From the NCBI GenBank assembly GCA_021414165.1, contig JAIOPA010000062.1, positions 1 to 5,254 on the forward strand: a DNA stretch of 5,254 nt. The letters run 5' to 3'. Position numbers and translations under genes: made by a program. Below are positions 1-5,254 of the stretch, piece by piece. The stretch comes from Candidatus Eiseniibacteriota bacterium (GTDB lineage: Bacteria > Eisenbacteria > RBG-16-71-46). The notes beneath the pieces were generated by a model that saw only the letters and a list, made by a program, of their open reading frames with translations, searched no databases and was not told the DNA's origin. Each line of letters starts with the position of its first letter. The stretch's first letter is position 1.

Positions 1-1347
1 CAGAACGGCCGTGCGGCCAACATCGACTTCGGCGCCGACACGCGGCCGTTCGATCTGTTGAGCCATCACGTCGAGGGGCGCCGCAACCTGTCGCTCGAGG
101 GCGTGCGCAACGAGAAGCTGGGCGGTCTCAACATGGGCCGGCTCGTGAGCTGGCGGCAGTCGTTCACCTCGCACATGGCGATCAATCCGCATCCGTGGCT
201 GCGGCCGTCGCTCAACTGGTCGTCGAACTACTACCAGAACAACGACACGCAGAGCCGCGATGTGAGCGTGCGCGCGATCGGTAACGGCCAGGAGCTGGGT
301 GTGACCTGGGATCTGCCGTTCGACCGGCTCGCGTCGGGCCCCATTGGTTTGAAGCAGGTGCCCACCAAGCCCGACACGGGAGCCAATGCCAAGAAGCCCT
401 CGGGGCCGCGCAAGCCGCTGCTGCCGTGGCGCCAGCTGCTGTCGCATGTGGGCGCGGTGTCGGCCGACGGCCGCATTGGCCGCAACACCAACTACTCGCG
501 CATGTTCGGTACGGCGAGCCCGCTGTACCTGATCGGTCTGGCCGAGAATCCCGGCTACGACGGCGGCGGCATCGTGGCCATGCCGGGCAATCAGTCGTCG
601 ACCGGTCTCGACTGGCGCGGCAACGCGCGCACCACGGTGCCGCTCATGTTCGGCACGTCGATCCAGACGCGCCTGAGCATGGGCGACCGCACGAACAACA
701 ACAACGGCGTGCTGCAGCGTACGCGCGACCAGCGCTTCCCCGACCTCGAGGTGCAGTACGGCCGCGTGGCGAACCTGATCGGCCTGTCGCGCCTGCTGGA
801 CGGCGCGCAGTTGCGCACCGCGTATGCGCGCAACACGTCGACGGACTACCAGAACTCGCGCTCCGAGCGCACCGGCACGTCGCGCAGCGACGAGTTCCGG
901 CCGCTGTTCTCGGTGCGTGGGCGGTTGAAGAACGGCACCGACACCGACCTGCGCTTCGAGCGCCGCTCGAGCAAGCGCGAGGTTTTCCTGCCGAGCCAGT
1001 CGACCGCGAACGACCAGACCACGAACATCAACTTCAGCATGTCGCGCTCGTACTCGCAGGGCCAGAAGGTGAACCTGCTCGGCAAGACGAGCACGGTGAA
1101 GACCAACGTGAACCTGCAGATGACGACCGTGTACGAGCGCCAGAAGGGTGGCATCTTCGTCGGCAACGAGAAGGAGCCGCGCAATCCGGTCGATCGCACG
1201 CGACTGTCGGTGAACGGTACCGGCAGCTACGGATTCAGCAGCAACGTGACCGGCGATCTGGCACTGGGCTTCAGCCACTTCAAGGAATCGAACGGCATCA
1301 TCCGCCGCAGCATCCGTGTGGAGTTGCGCGGCCAGTTCCGGTTCTAG
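1..1347 (+). CDS. sprA: SprA-like outer-membrane beta-barrel protein, C-terminal part (5' end outside window)
   Basis: The frame is open from the first base and ends at TAG 1345-1347, giving the last 448 residues of a larger protein. The TTG at 58 is not a credible start because the reading continues upstream without a stop. The sequence is built of alternating hydrophobic/polar strands rich in Asn, Thr, Ser, Arg and aromatics, and ends in RVELRGQFRF. A terminal Phe after alternating residues is the usual BAM-dependent outer-membrane signal. The segment order resembles the end of SprA: a FPDLEVQYGR strand (about residues 249-258), a FRPLFSVRGRLKNG strand pair (about 299-312), an INFSMSRSYS strand, and a final amphipathic strand. 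A Pro/Lys/Gly-rich linker lies near residues 120-142. In Bacteroidota, SprA is the giant barrel through which type IX cargo crosses the outer membrane. The family assignment is by recalled pattern, not alignment; another large barrel protein remains possible. Confidence 0.68.
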   Translation, partial: QNGRAANIDFGADTRPFDLLSHHVEGRRNLSLEGVRNEKLGGLNMGRLVSWRQSFTSHMAINPHPWLRPSLNWSSNYYQNNDTQSRDVSVRAIGNGQELGVTWDLPFDRLASGPIGLKQVPTKPDTGANAKKPSGPRKPLLPWRQLLSHVGAVSADGRIGRNTNYSRMFGTASPLYLIGLAENPGYDGGGIVAMPGNQSSTGLDWRGNARTTVPLMFGTSIQTRLSMGDRTNNNNGVLQRTRDQRFPDLEVQYGRVANLIGLSRLLDGAQLRTAYARNTSTDYQNSRSERTGTSRSDEFRPLFSVRGRLKNGTDTDLRFERRSSKREVFLPSQSTANDQTTNINFSMSRSYSQGQKVNLLGKTSTVKTNVNLQMTTVYERQKGGIFVGNEKEPRNPVDRTRLSVNGTGSYGFSSNVTGDLALGFSHFKESNGIIRRSIRVELRGQFRF

Positions 1348-1367
1348 TGGGTAGGGGAGGCAGCGTG

Positions 1368-2288
1368 ATGGCGTGGGCTCGTGGTGGGGCCGTGGTGATG
1401 TTGGTCCTGGGCCTGTTCGGTGCCTCGTGCGCCGATGACGCGGGTGCGGTCGATGGCGCGCGTGCGCTGGAGCGCGTGAAGCGCCAGGTGGCCTTTGGCC
1501 CGCGCATCTCGGGCACGCCCGGCAACACCGCCGCGCGCGAGTGGATCGCGGCCGAGGCCGCGCGGTTGGGCGGCCGCGTCGAGACACAGGCCTTCATCGA
1601 CACGATCGGCGGCAAGCCCGTGCCTCTGGCCAACGTGATCGCGCGCTTCGGCCCGACCACGGGGCGGCGCATCGCGCTCTACGCGCACTTCGACACGCGG
1701 CCCTGGAGCGACATGGCGACCGATCCGGCCGAGAAGGCGCTGCCGGTGCCGGGTGCCAACGATGCCGGCTCGGGCGTGGCGGTGCTGCTCGAGGTGGCCG
1801 AGCTCATGAAGCAGCGCGCCCCCAAGGTGGGCGTGGACCTGGTGTTCCTGGACGGCGAGGACATGGGCCGGCCGACCGAACCCGACGAGTACTGCCGCGG
1901 TAGCCGAGGCTACGCGCTGCGTCTGCCGCTGGTGGGCGATGACGCGCGGCCGGTGGCGGGGTTCCTGTTCGACATGGTGGGCGACAAGGATCTGGGCATC
2001 TGGGACGAGGGCAACTCGGCCACGCGTGCCACGAACCTGGTGGACCTGGTGCACGAGGCGGCCCGTGCCACGGGGGCGCGGCACTTCCACGAGGGCATCA
2101 AGTACACGTTGATCGATGACCACGTGCCGTTGCTGGATGCGGGGCTGCCGGCGGTGGATATCATCGACTTCGATTACCCGGCGTGGCATACGCCTCGGGA
2201 TCTGCCGGATCAGGTCTCGGCCGAGTCGCTTGCCGAGGTGTCGCGCGTGGCGGCTTGGATCGTGTTCAAGTCGTCGTTGGCGAAGTAG
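1368..2288 (+). CDS. M28-family zinc lipoprotein, glutaminyl-peptide cyclotransferase-like
   Basis: This is a complete 306-residue protein. The ATG at 1368 follows GGGGAGG (1354-1360) at a 7-base spacing; an in-frame GTG at 1365 is a weaker alternative. Residues 1-21 form a lipoprotein signal: an Arg near the start, a hydrophobic core (VVMLVLGLFG) and a GASC box with Cys21 as the likely lipidated residue. The rest is an M28 fold with its landmarks in order: YAHFDTRP (H107, D109), GANDAGSG (D132), LDGED (E164, D165), FDMVGD (D202), IDDH (D250-H252) and AWHT (H274). The combination of DGED, YCRGSR, a DDH-(V)P segment and WHT fits the glutaminyl-cyclase branch better than plain aminopeptidases. 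Such enzymes convert N-terminal Gln of exported proteins to pyroglutamate in the periplasm. The gene starts 20 bases after the sprA-like stop, so the two are probably co-transcribed. Cyclase versus peptidase activity cannot be settled from sequence alone. Confidence 0.85.
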   Translation: MAWARGGAVVMLVLGLFGASCADDAGAVDGARALERVKRQVAFGPRISGTPGNTAAREWIAAEAARLGGRVETQAFIDTIGGKPVPLANVIARFGPTTGRRIALYAHFDTRPWSDMATDPAEKALPVPGANDAGSGVAVLLEVAELMKQRAPKVGVDLVFLDGEDMGRPTEPDEYCRGSRGYALRLPLVGDDARPVAGFLFDMVGDKDLGIWDEGNSATRATNLVDLVHEAARATGARHFHEGIKYTLIDDHVPLLDAGLPAVDIIDFDYPAWHTPRDLPDQVSAESLAEVSRVAAWIVFKSSLAK

Positions 2289-2300
2289 TCCAGCTGATCC

Positions 2301-2334
2301 GACCTGACCTGACCTGACCTGACCTGACCTGACC
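2301..2334. repeat. GACCT pentanucleotide tandem repeat, 6.8 copies
   Basis: Six perfect GACCT units (2301-2330) are followed by GACC, beginning 12 bases after the stop codon of the M28 gene. The array is perfect, which suggests recent expansion by slippage. A 5-base unit would shift the frame if it lay in a gene, and here it is intergenic. Confidence 0.95.
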
Positions 2335-2356
2335 GTGTTCCGCCTGATGCCTCGTC

Positions 2357-2378
2357 GGGGCGGCGGGGCTCGGGGGGG
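2357..2378 (+). other. Possible G-quadruplex motif
   Basis: The plus strand has GGGG (2357-2360), GGGG (2365-2368) and seven consecutive G (2372-2378). The last run can supply two tracts with a one-base loop, so the motif meets the usual pattern of four G-tracts with loops of 4, 3 and 1 bases. In GC-rich DNA such motifs arise often by chance. It overlaps the left end of the first copy of the 97-base repeat. Confidence 0.35.
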
Positions 2379-2464
2379 CGTAAAGGAGGCGAACGGAAGG
2401 TCTCGGCCTTCCTGGCCGAGCCCTTCCTGACGCTCACGACGGCCTCCGCCATCCTGGCTCCGGT
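2368..2464. repeat. 97-base intergenic repeat, copy 1
   Basis: This stretch matches 2503-2599 at 90 of 97 positions with no gap. The seven differences lie at 2382, 2402, 2409, 2421, 2439, 2446 and 2460. Inside it, 2395-2408 and 2414-2427 are inverted arms (14 bases, one mismatch) around a 5-base loop. Unlike copy 2, it lacks the right-hand outer arm downstream, so it looks like a truncated or decayed copy. It carries no recognisable protein domain. Confidence 0.92.
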
Positions 2465-2502
2465 TCGGTCGCTGAGAGCCGTGCGGGCGCGTCGGTGAGG
2501 GC

Positions 2503-2599
2503 GCTCGGGGGGGCGTGAAGGAGGCGAACGGAAGGTCCCGGCCCTCCTGGCCGAGACCTTCCTGACGCTCACTACGGCCTTCGCCATCCTGGCTACGGC
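2503..2599. repeat. 97-base intergenic repeat, copy 2
   Basis: This is the second copy of the repeat at 2368-2464, offset by 135 bases and about 93% identical. Its internal hairpin has arms 2530-2543 and 2549-2562 with one mismatch. A second inner hairpin lies at 2576-2600: GGCC and GCCA pair with TGGC and GGCC across a symmetric 3-base internal loop and a 3-base terminal loop. The copy sits inside the larger inverted repeat 2508-2630. Two diverged copies side by side suggest a dispersed genomic repeat family, which only a whole-genome search can show. Confidence 0.92.
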
Positions 2600-2630
2600 C
2601 TGTTCGCGACTCGCCTCCTTCACACCCCCC
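2508..2630 (-). repeat. Nested inverted repeat / branched hairpin element
   Basis: Outer arms 2508-2527 and 2611-2630 are complementary at 19 of 20 positions and enclose two smaller hairpins (2530-2562 and 2576-2600). Together they form a three-way-junction shape. In plus-strand RNA the single odd pair in the outer stem and the one in the first inner stem would both be C-A. In minus-strand RNA both become U-G wobbles, so the minus strand folds better; the strand given here reflects that. There is no T run beside it as in an intrinsic terminator. It could be a REP- or MITE-like element, a structured RNA, or a 3' stabilising structure for the upstream transcript. Confidence 0.7.
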
Positions 2631-2769
2631 GCGTCGCACCCCCACTTCGTCCTCGGCTCTCCGCTGGGAAGTGGAAACCCGCGTGCGCGCGGTCATCGAA
2701 GCGGCAGGGCGGGAATGGGTTCAGGTCGTTCTCTGTGTGGAGAGCGATGGGCTGACAAAGGGGCACGGC

Positions 2770-2798
2770 TTGCCGTAGGGGGCTGATTCCGGTACTTT
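2770..2798 (+). promoter_or_regulatory. Possible promoter of the rimP-nusA-infB operon
   Basis: TTGCCG (2770-2775) and TACTTT (2793-2798) are separated by 17 bases and would place the transcription start near 2804-2807. The -35 matches four of six sigma-70 consensus bases and the -10 only three of six. The TACTTTG also partly resembles the TA-n-n-TTTG type -7 element of Bacteroidota, with one base fewer between TA and TTTG. Its position just ahead of rimP supports it, but the match is weak. Confidence 0.35.
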
Positions 2799-2806
2799 GC
2801 GGGTCA

Positions 2807-2838
2807 GGGGTGGGGCAGGTGCGACCACTCCGTTTTTT
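2807..2838 (+). terminator. Terminator-like hairpin with T run in the rimP leader
   Basis: GGGGTGG (2807-2813) pairs with CCACTCC (2825-2831) over 7 pairs, one of them G-U, around an 11-base loop. It is followed by G and then six T (2833-2838). This is the layout of a weak intrinsic terminator, ending 19 bases before the rimP start codon. It could stop read-through from the M28 gene or act as an attenuator of the operon. The stem is short and the loop large, so termination may be partial or factor-assisted. Confidence 0.4.
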
Positions 2839-2848
2839 GTCTGCGCGC

Positions 2849-2853
2849 AGGAG
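2849..2853 (+). promoter_or_regulatory. Ribosome binding site deciding the rimP start
   Basis: AGGAG lies 4 bases before ATG 2858. It favours that start over the in-frame GTG at 2810, which has no good site and whose extra 16 residues would run through the hairpin and T run. The spacing is a little short. Confidence 0.7.
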
Positions 2854-2857
2854 CCAA

Positions 2858-3379
2858 ATGGAAGTCCGGGAAGAAGTTCGCCAGCTCGCCCAGCCTTTGG
2901 CGGATGAGCATGGCTACGAGGTGGTCGACATCGAGCAGGCGTCGCTCGGTCACCACCGGGTGATCCGGGTGTACCTGGACAAGCCCGGTGGGGGCGTGAG
3001 CGTGGACGACTGTGCCAAGTTCAGCCGCCGACTCGCGGATGCCATGGACATGAACCAGATCATCCCCGGGCGCTACATGCTCGAGGTCAGCTCGCCCGGG
3101 CTGGAGCGTCCGATCCGGACGCTGGAGCACGTCCAGAGGTTCGCCGGACAGAGAGTCAACCTGCAGACGCACGATGCACGGGAGGGCCGGCGCCGCTGGG
3201 AAGGCGAGCTGCTCGGGCCCGTGGATGGGCGCGCGGGAGTCCGCACCGACGAAGGTATCGAAGAGTGGTTCGAGTGGGCCGAGGTTCGCTCGGCTCGCCT
3301 GGTGGTCGATCCGTGGGCAGGGCTGCGCCAGCCAAAGGCGAAGTCCGGCGGGAAGGCCCCGCGGGGAGGGGAACGATGA
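2858..3379 (+). CDS. rimP: Ribosome maturation factor RimP
   Basis: This 173-residue protein is of normal length for the family. RimP binds the 30S subunit precursor and helps its late assembly in the cytoplasm. The N-terminal domain starts with a helix (EEVRQLAQPLADEHGYEVVDIE, residues 5-26) and contains RVIRVYLDKPGG (35-46), VSVDDCAKFSRRL (48-59) and the family signature LEVSSPGLERPI (75-86). The C-terminal SH3-like domain follows (about 87-150), including RWEGELLG and WFEWAEVRSARLVV. The last about 20 residues (PKAKSGGKAPRGGER) form a basic, Gly/Lys-rich tail that looks disordered. The coding for this tail also carries the ribosome binding site of nusA (GGAGG, 3365-3369). The stop TGA overlaps the nusA ATG as ATGA, so translation is probably coupled. 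The gene heads the rimP-nusA-infB operon. Confidence 0.95.
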   Translation: MEVREEVRQLAQPLADEHGYEVVDIEQASLGHHRVIRVYLDKPGGGVSVDDCAKFSRRLADAMDMNQIIPGRYMLEVSSPGLERPIRTLEHVQRFAGQRVNLQTHDAREGRRRWEGELLGPVDGRAGVRTDEGIEEWFEWAEVRSARLVVDPWAGLRQPKAKSGGKAPRGGER

Positions 3380-4737
3380 GCAACGAGATCCTGGACGCGC
3401 TGAGCCAGATCACGCGCGAGAAGAGTGTCGACCGGCAGATGCTGATCGAGACCCTCGAGGCGGGGCTTGCGAGTGCGGTGCGCAAGAAGCATGGCGCGAC
3501 CGCCGATGTCGCCGTGCGTTTCAACGACAAGAACGGCCAGCTGGAGTGTGCGCTGCGCATGACGGTCGTGGAGACGGTGGAGGATCCGGCGTTCCAGTGG
3601 ACGGTCGAGAAGGCGCGCGCGCACAAGCCCGACGCCCAGATCGGCGACGTCATCGCCATTCCCCAGAGCATCGCCGAGTTCGGCCGTAACGCGATCCAGA
3701 CCGCGAAGCAGGTGCTCATCCAGCGCGTGCGCGAGGCGGAGCGCGACAAGGTGTTCAAGGAGTACTCGGACAAGGTCGGCACGCTGGTGCGTGGCGTGGT
3801 CCAGCAGGTGGATCGTGGCAACGTCATCGTGAAGCTCGACTTCTCCGAGGGCGTGTTGCCGGCGCGCGAGCAGATCCCGCGCAGCTATCACCGCCAGAAC
3901 GACTACGTGCGCGCGGTGGTGCTGACGGTGGACCGCTCGGCCAAGGGTCCGCAGGTCATCCTGTCGCGTACGCACCCGGACTTCCTGCGCCGTCTGTTCG
4001 AGAGCGAGGTGCCGGAGATCGCCGAGAACATCGTCGAGGTGAAGGCGGTCGCGCGTGAAGCCGGCGCGCGCTCCAAGATCTCGGTGTTCTCGACCGATCC
4101 GCGCGTCGATGCCGTGGGCTCGTGTGTCGGGCTCAAGGGTTCGCGCGTGCAGAGCATCGTGCGTGAGTTGGGTGGTGAGCGCATCGACATCGTGCCGTGG
4201 TCGGCTGACCCGGCGGTGTTCGTGTCGCGTGCCCTGGCGCCGGCCCGTGTCGGCGACGTGCGCGTGAACGAGATGGAGAAGCGCATGATGGTGGTGGTGG
4301 CCGACGATCAGCTGTCGCTGGCGATCGGCAAGGGCGGCCAGAACGCGCGGCTCGCGGCGCGGCTGACCGGCTGGAAGATCGACCTCGTGTCCAAGACCGA
4401 CGAGAAGCAGCGTCACGACATCGAGCGCGCCAGCCGCGTCGAGGTCGAGGTGTTGGGTCTGGGCGAGGCGACCACCGAGAAGCTCATCCAGGGCGGTATC
4501 GAGACCGTGCAGGAGTTGCTCGCGCTGCCGCTCGAGAAGCTCGTGGAGATCCCCGGGATCGGCGAGAAGACCGCCGAGAAGGTCATGGCCACGGCGCACG
4601 AGTACATGGCGGCACATCCGGTCGAGTCGGCCGCGGTGACCACCGAGATGGAGTTCTCGCCCGAGATGGAATCGGACGAGGGCTTCGACGTTCCCGCGCC
4701 GTCGGATGCCGCGGAAGGAGAGCCTCATGCCGGATAA
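3376..4737 (+). CDS. nusA: Transcription termination/antitermination factor NusA
   Basis: This 453-residue protein binds RNA polymerase and nascent RNA, promotes pausing and intrinsic termination, and takes part in antitermination. The N-terminal RNA polymerase-binding domain (about 1-130) includes IETLEAGLASAVRKKHG (24-40) and FGRNAIQTAKQVLIQRVREAER (102-123). The S1 domain spans about 133-198 and ends in VILSRTHPDFLRRLFESEVPEI. KH1 holds VGLKGSRVQSIVRELGGERID (251-271) and KH2 holds LAIGKGGQNARLAARLTGW (315-333), with GLKG and GKGG as RNA-binding loops. A helix-hairpin-helix region (about 357-412) contains LVEIPGIGEKTAEKV. It is followed by an acidic, Met/Glu/Asp-rich tail (about 424-449). 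There is one such C-terminal region, not the two acidic repeats of the E. coli protein. The start is fixed by GGAGG at a 6-base spacing and by the ATGA overlap with rimP. Confidence 0.97.
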   Translation: MSNEILDALSQITREKSVDRQMLIETLEAGLASAVRKKHGATADVAVRFNDKNGQLECALRMTVVETVEDPAFQWTVEKARAHKPDAQIGDVIAIPQSIAEFGRNAIQTAKQVLIQRVREAERDKVFKEYSDKVGTLVRGVVQQVDRGNVIVKLDFSEGVLPAREQIPRSYHRQNDYVRAVVLTVDRSAKGPQVILSRTHPDFLRRLFESEVPEIAENIVEVKAVAREAGARSKISVFSTDPRVDAVGSCVGLKGSRVQSIVRELGGERIDIVPWSADPAVFVSRALAPARVGDVRVNEMEKRMMVVVADDQLSLAIGKGGQNARLAARLTGWKIDLVSKTDEKQRHDIERASRVEVEVLGLGEATTEKLIQGGIETVQELLALPLEKLVEIPGIGEKTAEKVMATAHEYMAAHPVESAAVTTEMEFSPEMESDEGFDVPAPSDAAEGEPHAG

Positions 4738-5254
4738 GTCCGCGGCCAAGAAGCAACGCGTCTACGAGATCGCCAAGGAGTTGGGCATCTCGAGCGAGGT
4801 GATCCAGAAGATCGCCAAGTCGCTCGGCGTCGACGTGAAGAATCACATGAGCACGATCGCGAACGAGGATGTCGATCGCGTGCGCTCGGAGCTCGGCCGC
4901 GAGAAGGCCGCTGCCCGTATGGAGGTCGTGCGCCAGCAGGAACAGGAGGCTGCGCGCGCTCGCGCTGAGAAGGAGCGCATGGAGGCCGCCGCTGCCGAGA
5001 AGGCTGCCGCGCAGGCCGCTGCATTGGCCGCCCAGCAGGCCGCCGCCACCGCGCGCGCTGCCGCTGCTCAGGCCGCCATCGACAAGACGCTCGCCGATCG
5101 CGCCGCTGCCGAGAAGGCCGCCGCCGATGAGCGCGCCGCCAAGGAAGCTGCCCTGAACCCGCCGCCCGCCCCGGTCGTCGAGGCGCCCGTCGCTGCGGCG
5201 CCGCCCGCACCGGTCGAGCCGCCGCCAGCTCCCACGCCGCCGCCGCCCCCGCCG
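4727..5254 (+). CDS. infB: Translation initiation factor IF-2, N-terminal part (3' end outside window)
   Basis: The frame is open from ATG 4727 to the window end, giving the first 176 residues. AAGGAG (4715-4720) lies 6 bases upstream, and the start overlaps the nusA end by 11 bases. Residues 10-55 are an IF2_N domain (RVYEIAKELGISSEVIQKIAKSLGVDVKNHMSTI...). An Ala/Glu/Lys/Arg-rich, probably helical linker (about 56-142) follows, then a Pro/Ala-rich stretch (145-176) ending in six prolines at the window edge. Within the linker an 18-base sequence recurs exactly at 4987-5004 and 5101-5118, encoding AAAEKA each time, a sign of linker growth by duplication. The GTPase and fMet-tRNA-binding domains lie beyond the window. 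IF-2 brings initiator tRNA to the 30S subunit, consistent with co-expression with RimP and NusA. Confidence 0.95.
   Translation, partial: MPDKSAAKKQRVYEIAKELGISSEVIQKIAKSLGVDVKNHMSTIANEDVDRVRSELGREKAAARMEVVRQQEQEAARARAEKERMEAAAAEKAAAQAAALAAQQAAATARAAAAQAAIDKTLADRAAAEKAAADERAAKEAALNPPPAPVVEAPVAAAPPAPVEPPPAPTPPPPPP

Noticed and set aside
426..1367. Upstream extension of the M28 reading frame to an ATG at 426
   Set aside because: The extension overlaps the sprA-like gene in another frame, is Arg/His-rich shadow sequence, and would bury the clear lipoprotein signal that begins at 1368.
2368..2599. CRISPR array
   Set aside because: There are only two long repeat copies, with seven differences and a single 38-base interval between them. 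No cas gene is present and the length does not fit CRISPR repeats.
2210..2623. Minus-strand frame of 137 codons with two copies of an AVVSVRK-type segment
   Set aside because: The peptide repeat is a direct result of the duplicated DNA element. Most differences between the copies are non-synonymous in this frame, and the frame runs into the antisense of the M28 gene.
2642..2674. Hairpin CCACTTC / GAAGTGG as terminator of the M28 transcript
   Set aside because: The stem is only 7 bases with a 19-base loop and no following T run, so it is too weak to call.
1344..2696. Long open frame on the minus strand (450 codons) across the M28 gene and the repeat region
   Set aside because: Most of it is the complement of the M28 gene with Arg/His-rich composition. 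The repeat-derived part is treated as an intergenic element, not a gene.
2631..2769. tRNA or other small RNA gene ahead of rimP, as found upstream of rimP in E. coli
   Set aside because: No cloverleaf, T-loop or CCA end could be fitted on either strand, and I see no other recognisable RNA here.
3265..3375. Upstream extension of nusA to a GTG-type start at 3265
   Set aside because: It overlaps rimP, while the ATG at 3376 has a good ribosome binding site and begins with the normal NusA N terminus.
3073..4749. Long open frame on the minus strand (558 codons) opposite rimP, nusA and infB
   Set aside because: It lies antisense to three well-recognised genes, is dominated by His/Arg/Leu/Asp low-complexity typical of reversed GC-rich coding DNA, and shows no domain.

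Overview
The window is G+C-rich bacterial DNA with dense coding, all on the plus strand. Two features point to the FCB group outside Bacteroidota, most likely Gemmatimonadota. The first is the C-terminal end of an SprA-like outer-membrane barrel protein in strongly GC-biased DNA; this family is typical of Bacteroidota and also occurs in related FCB phyla. The second is a lipoprotein M28 zinc enzyme of the glutaminyl-cyclase type. The phylum is inferred from protein style only, not from a marker comparison.

Layout. Bases 1-1347 hold the last 448 codons of the SprA-like gene, whose 5' end lies before the window. After a 20-base gap comes a complete lipoprotein gene of the M28/glutaminyl-peptide cyclotransferase-like family (1368-2288), probably co-transcribed with it. 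Bases 2289-2857 have no convincing gene but are full of structure: a GACCT pentamer array (2301-2334), a possible G-quadruplex (2357-2378), two copies of a 97-base repeat 135 bases apart (2368-2464 and 2503-2599), a large nested inverted repeat around the second copy (2508-2630), a possible promoter (2770-2798) and a terminator-like hairpin with a six-T run (2807-2838).

From 2858 to the window end runs the classic rimP-nusA-infB operon: 30S maturation factor, transcription elongation/termination factor, and initiation factor IF-2 (N-terminal 176 codons only). The genes overlap by 4 bases (rimP/nusA) and 11 bases (nusA/infB), so they are tightly coupled. No rnpM/ylxR-type gene lies between nusA and infB.

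The left half concerns the cell envelope: SprA is the translocon of type IX secretion in Bacteroidota, and glutaminyl cyclases cap the N termini of exported proteins. The right half is core transcription and translation. The points most worth a second look are the repeated, foldable intergenic element, the sprA/cyclase adjacency, and the possible attenuator upstream of the operon that encodes NusA.
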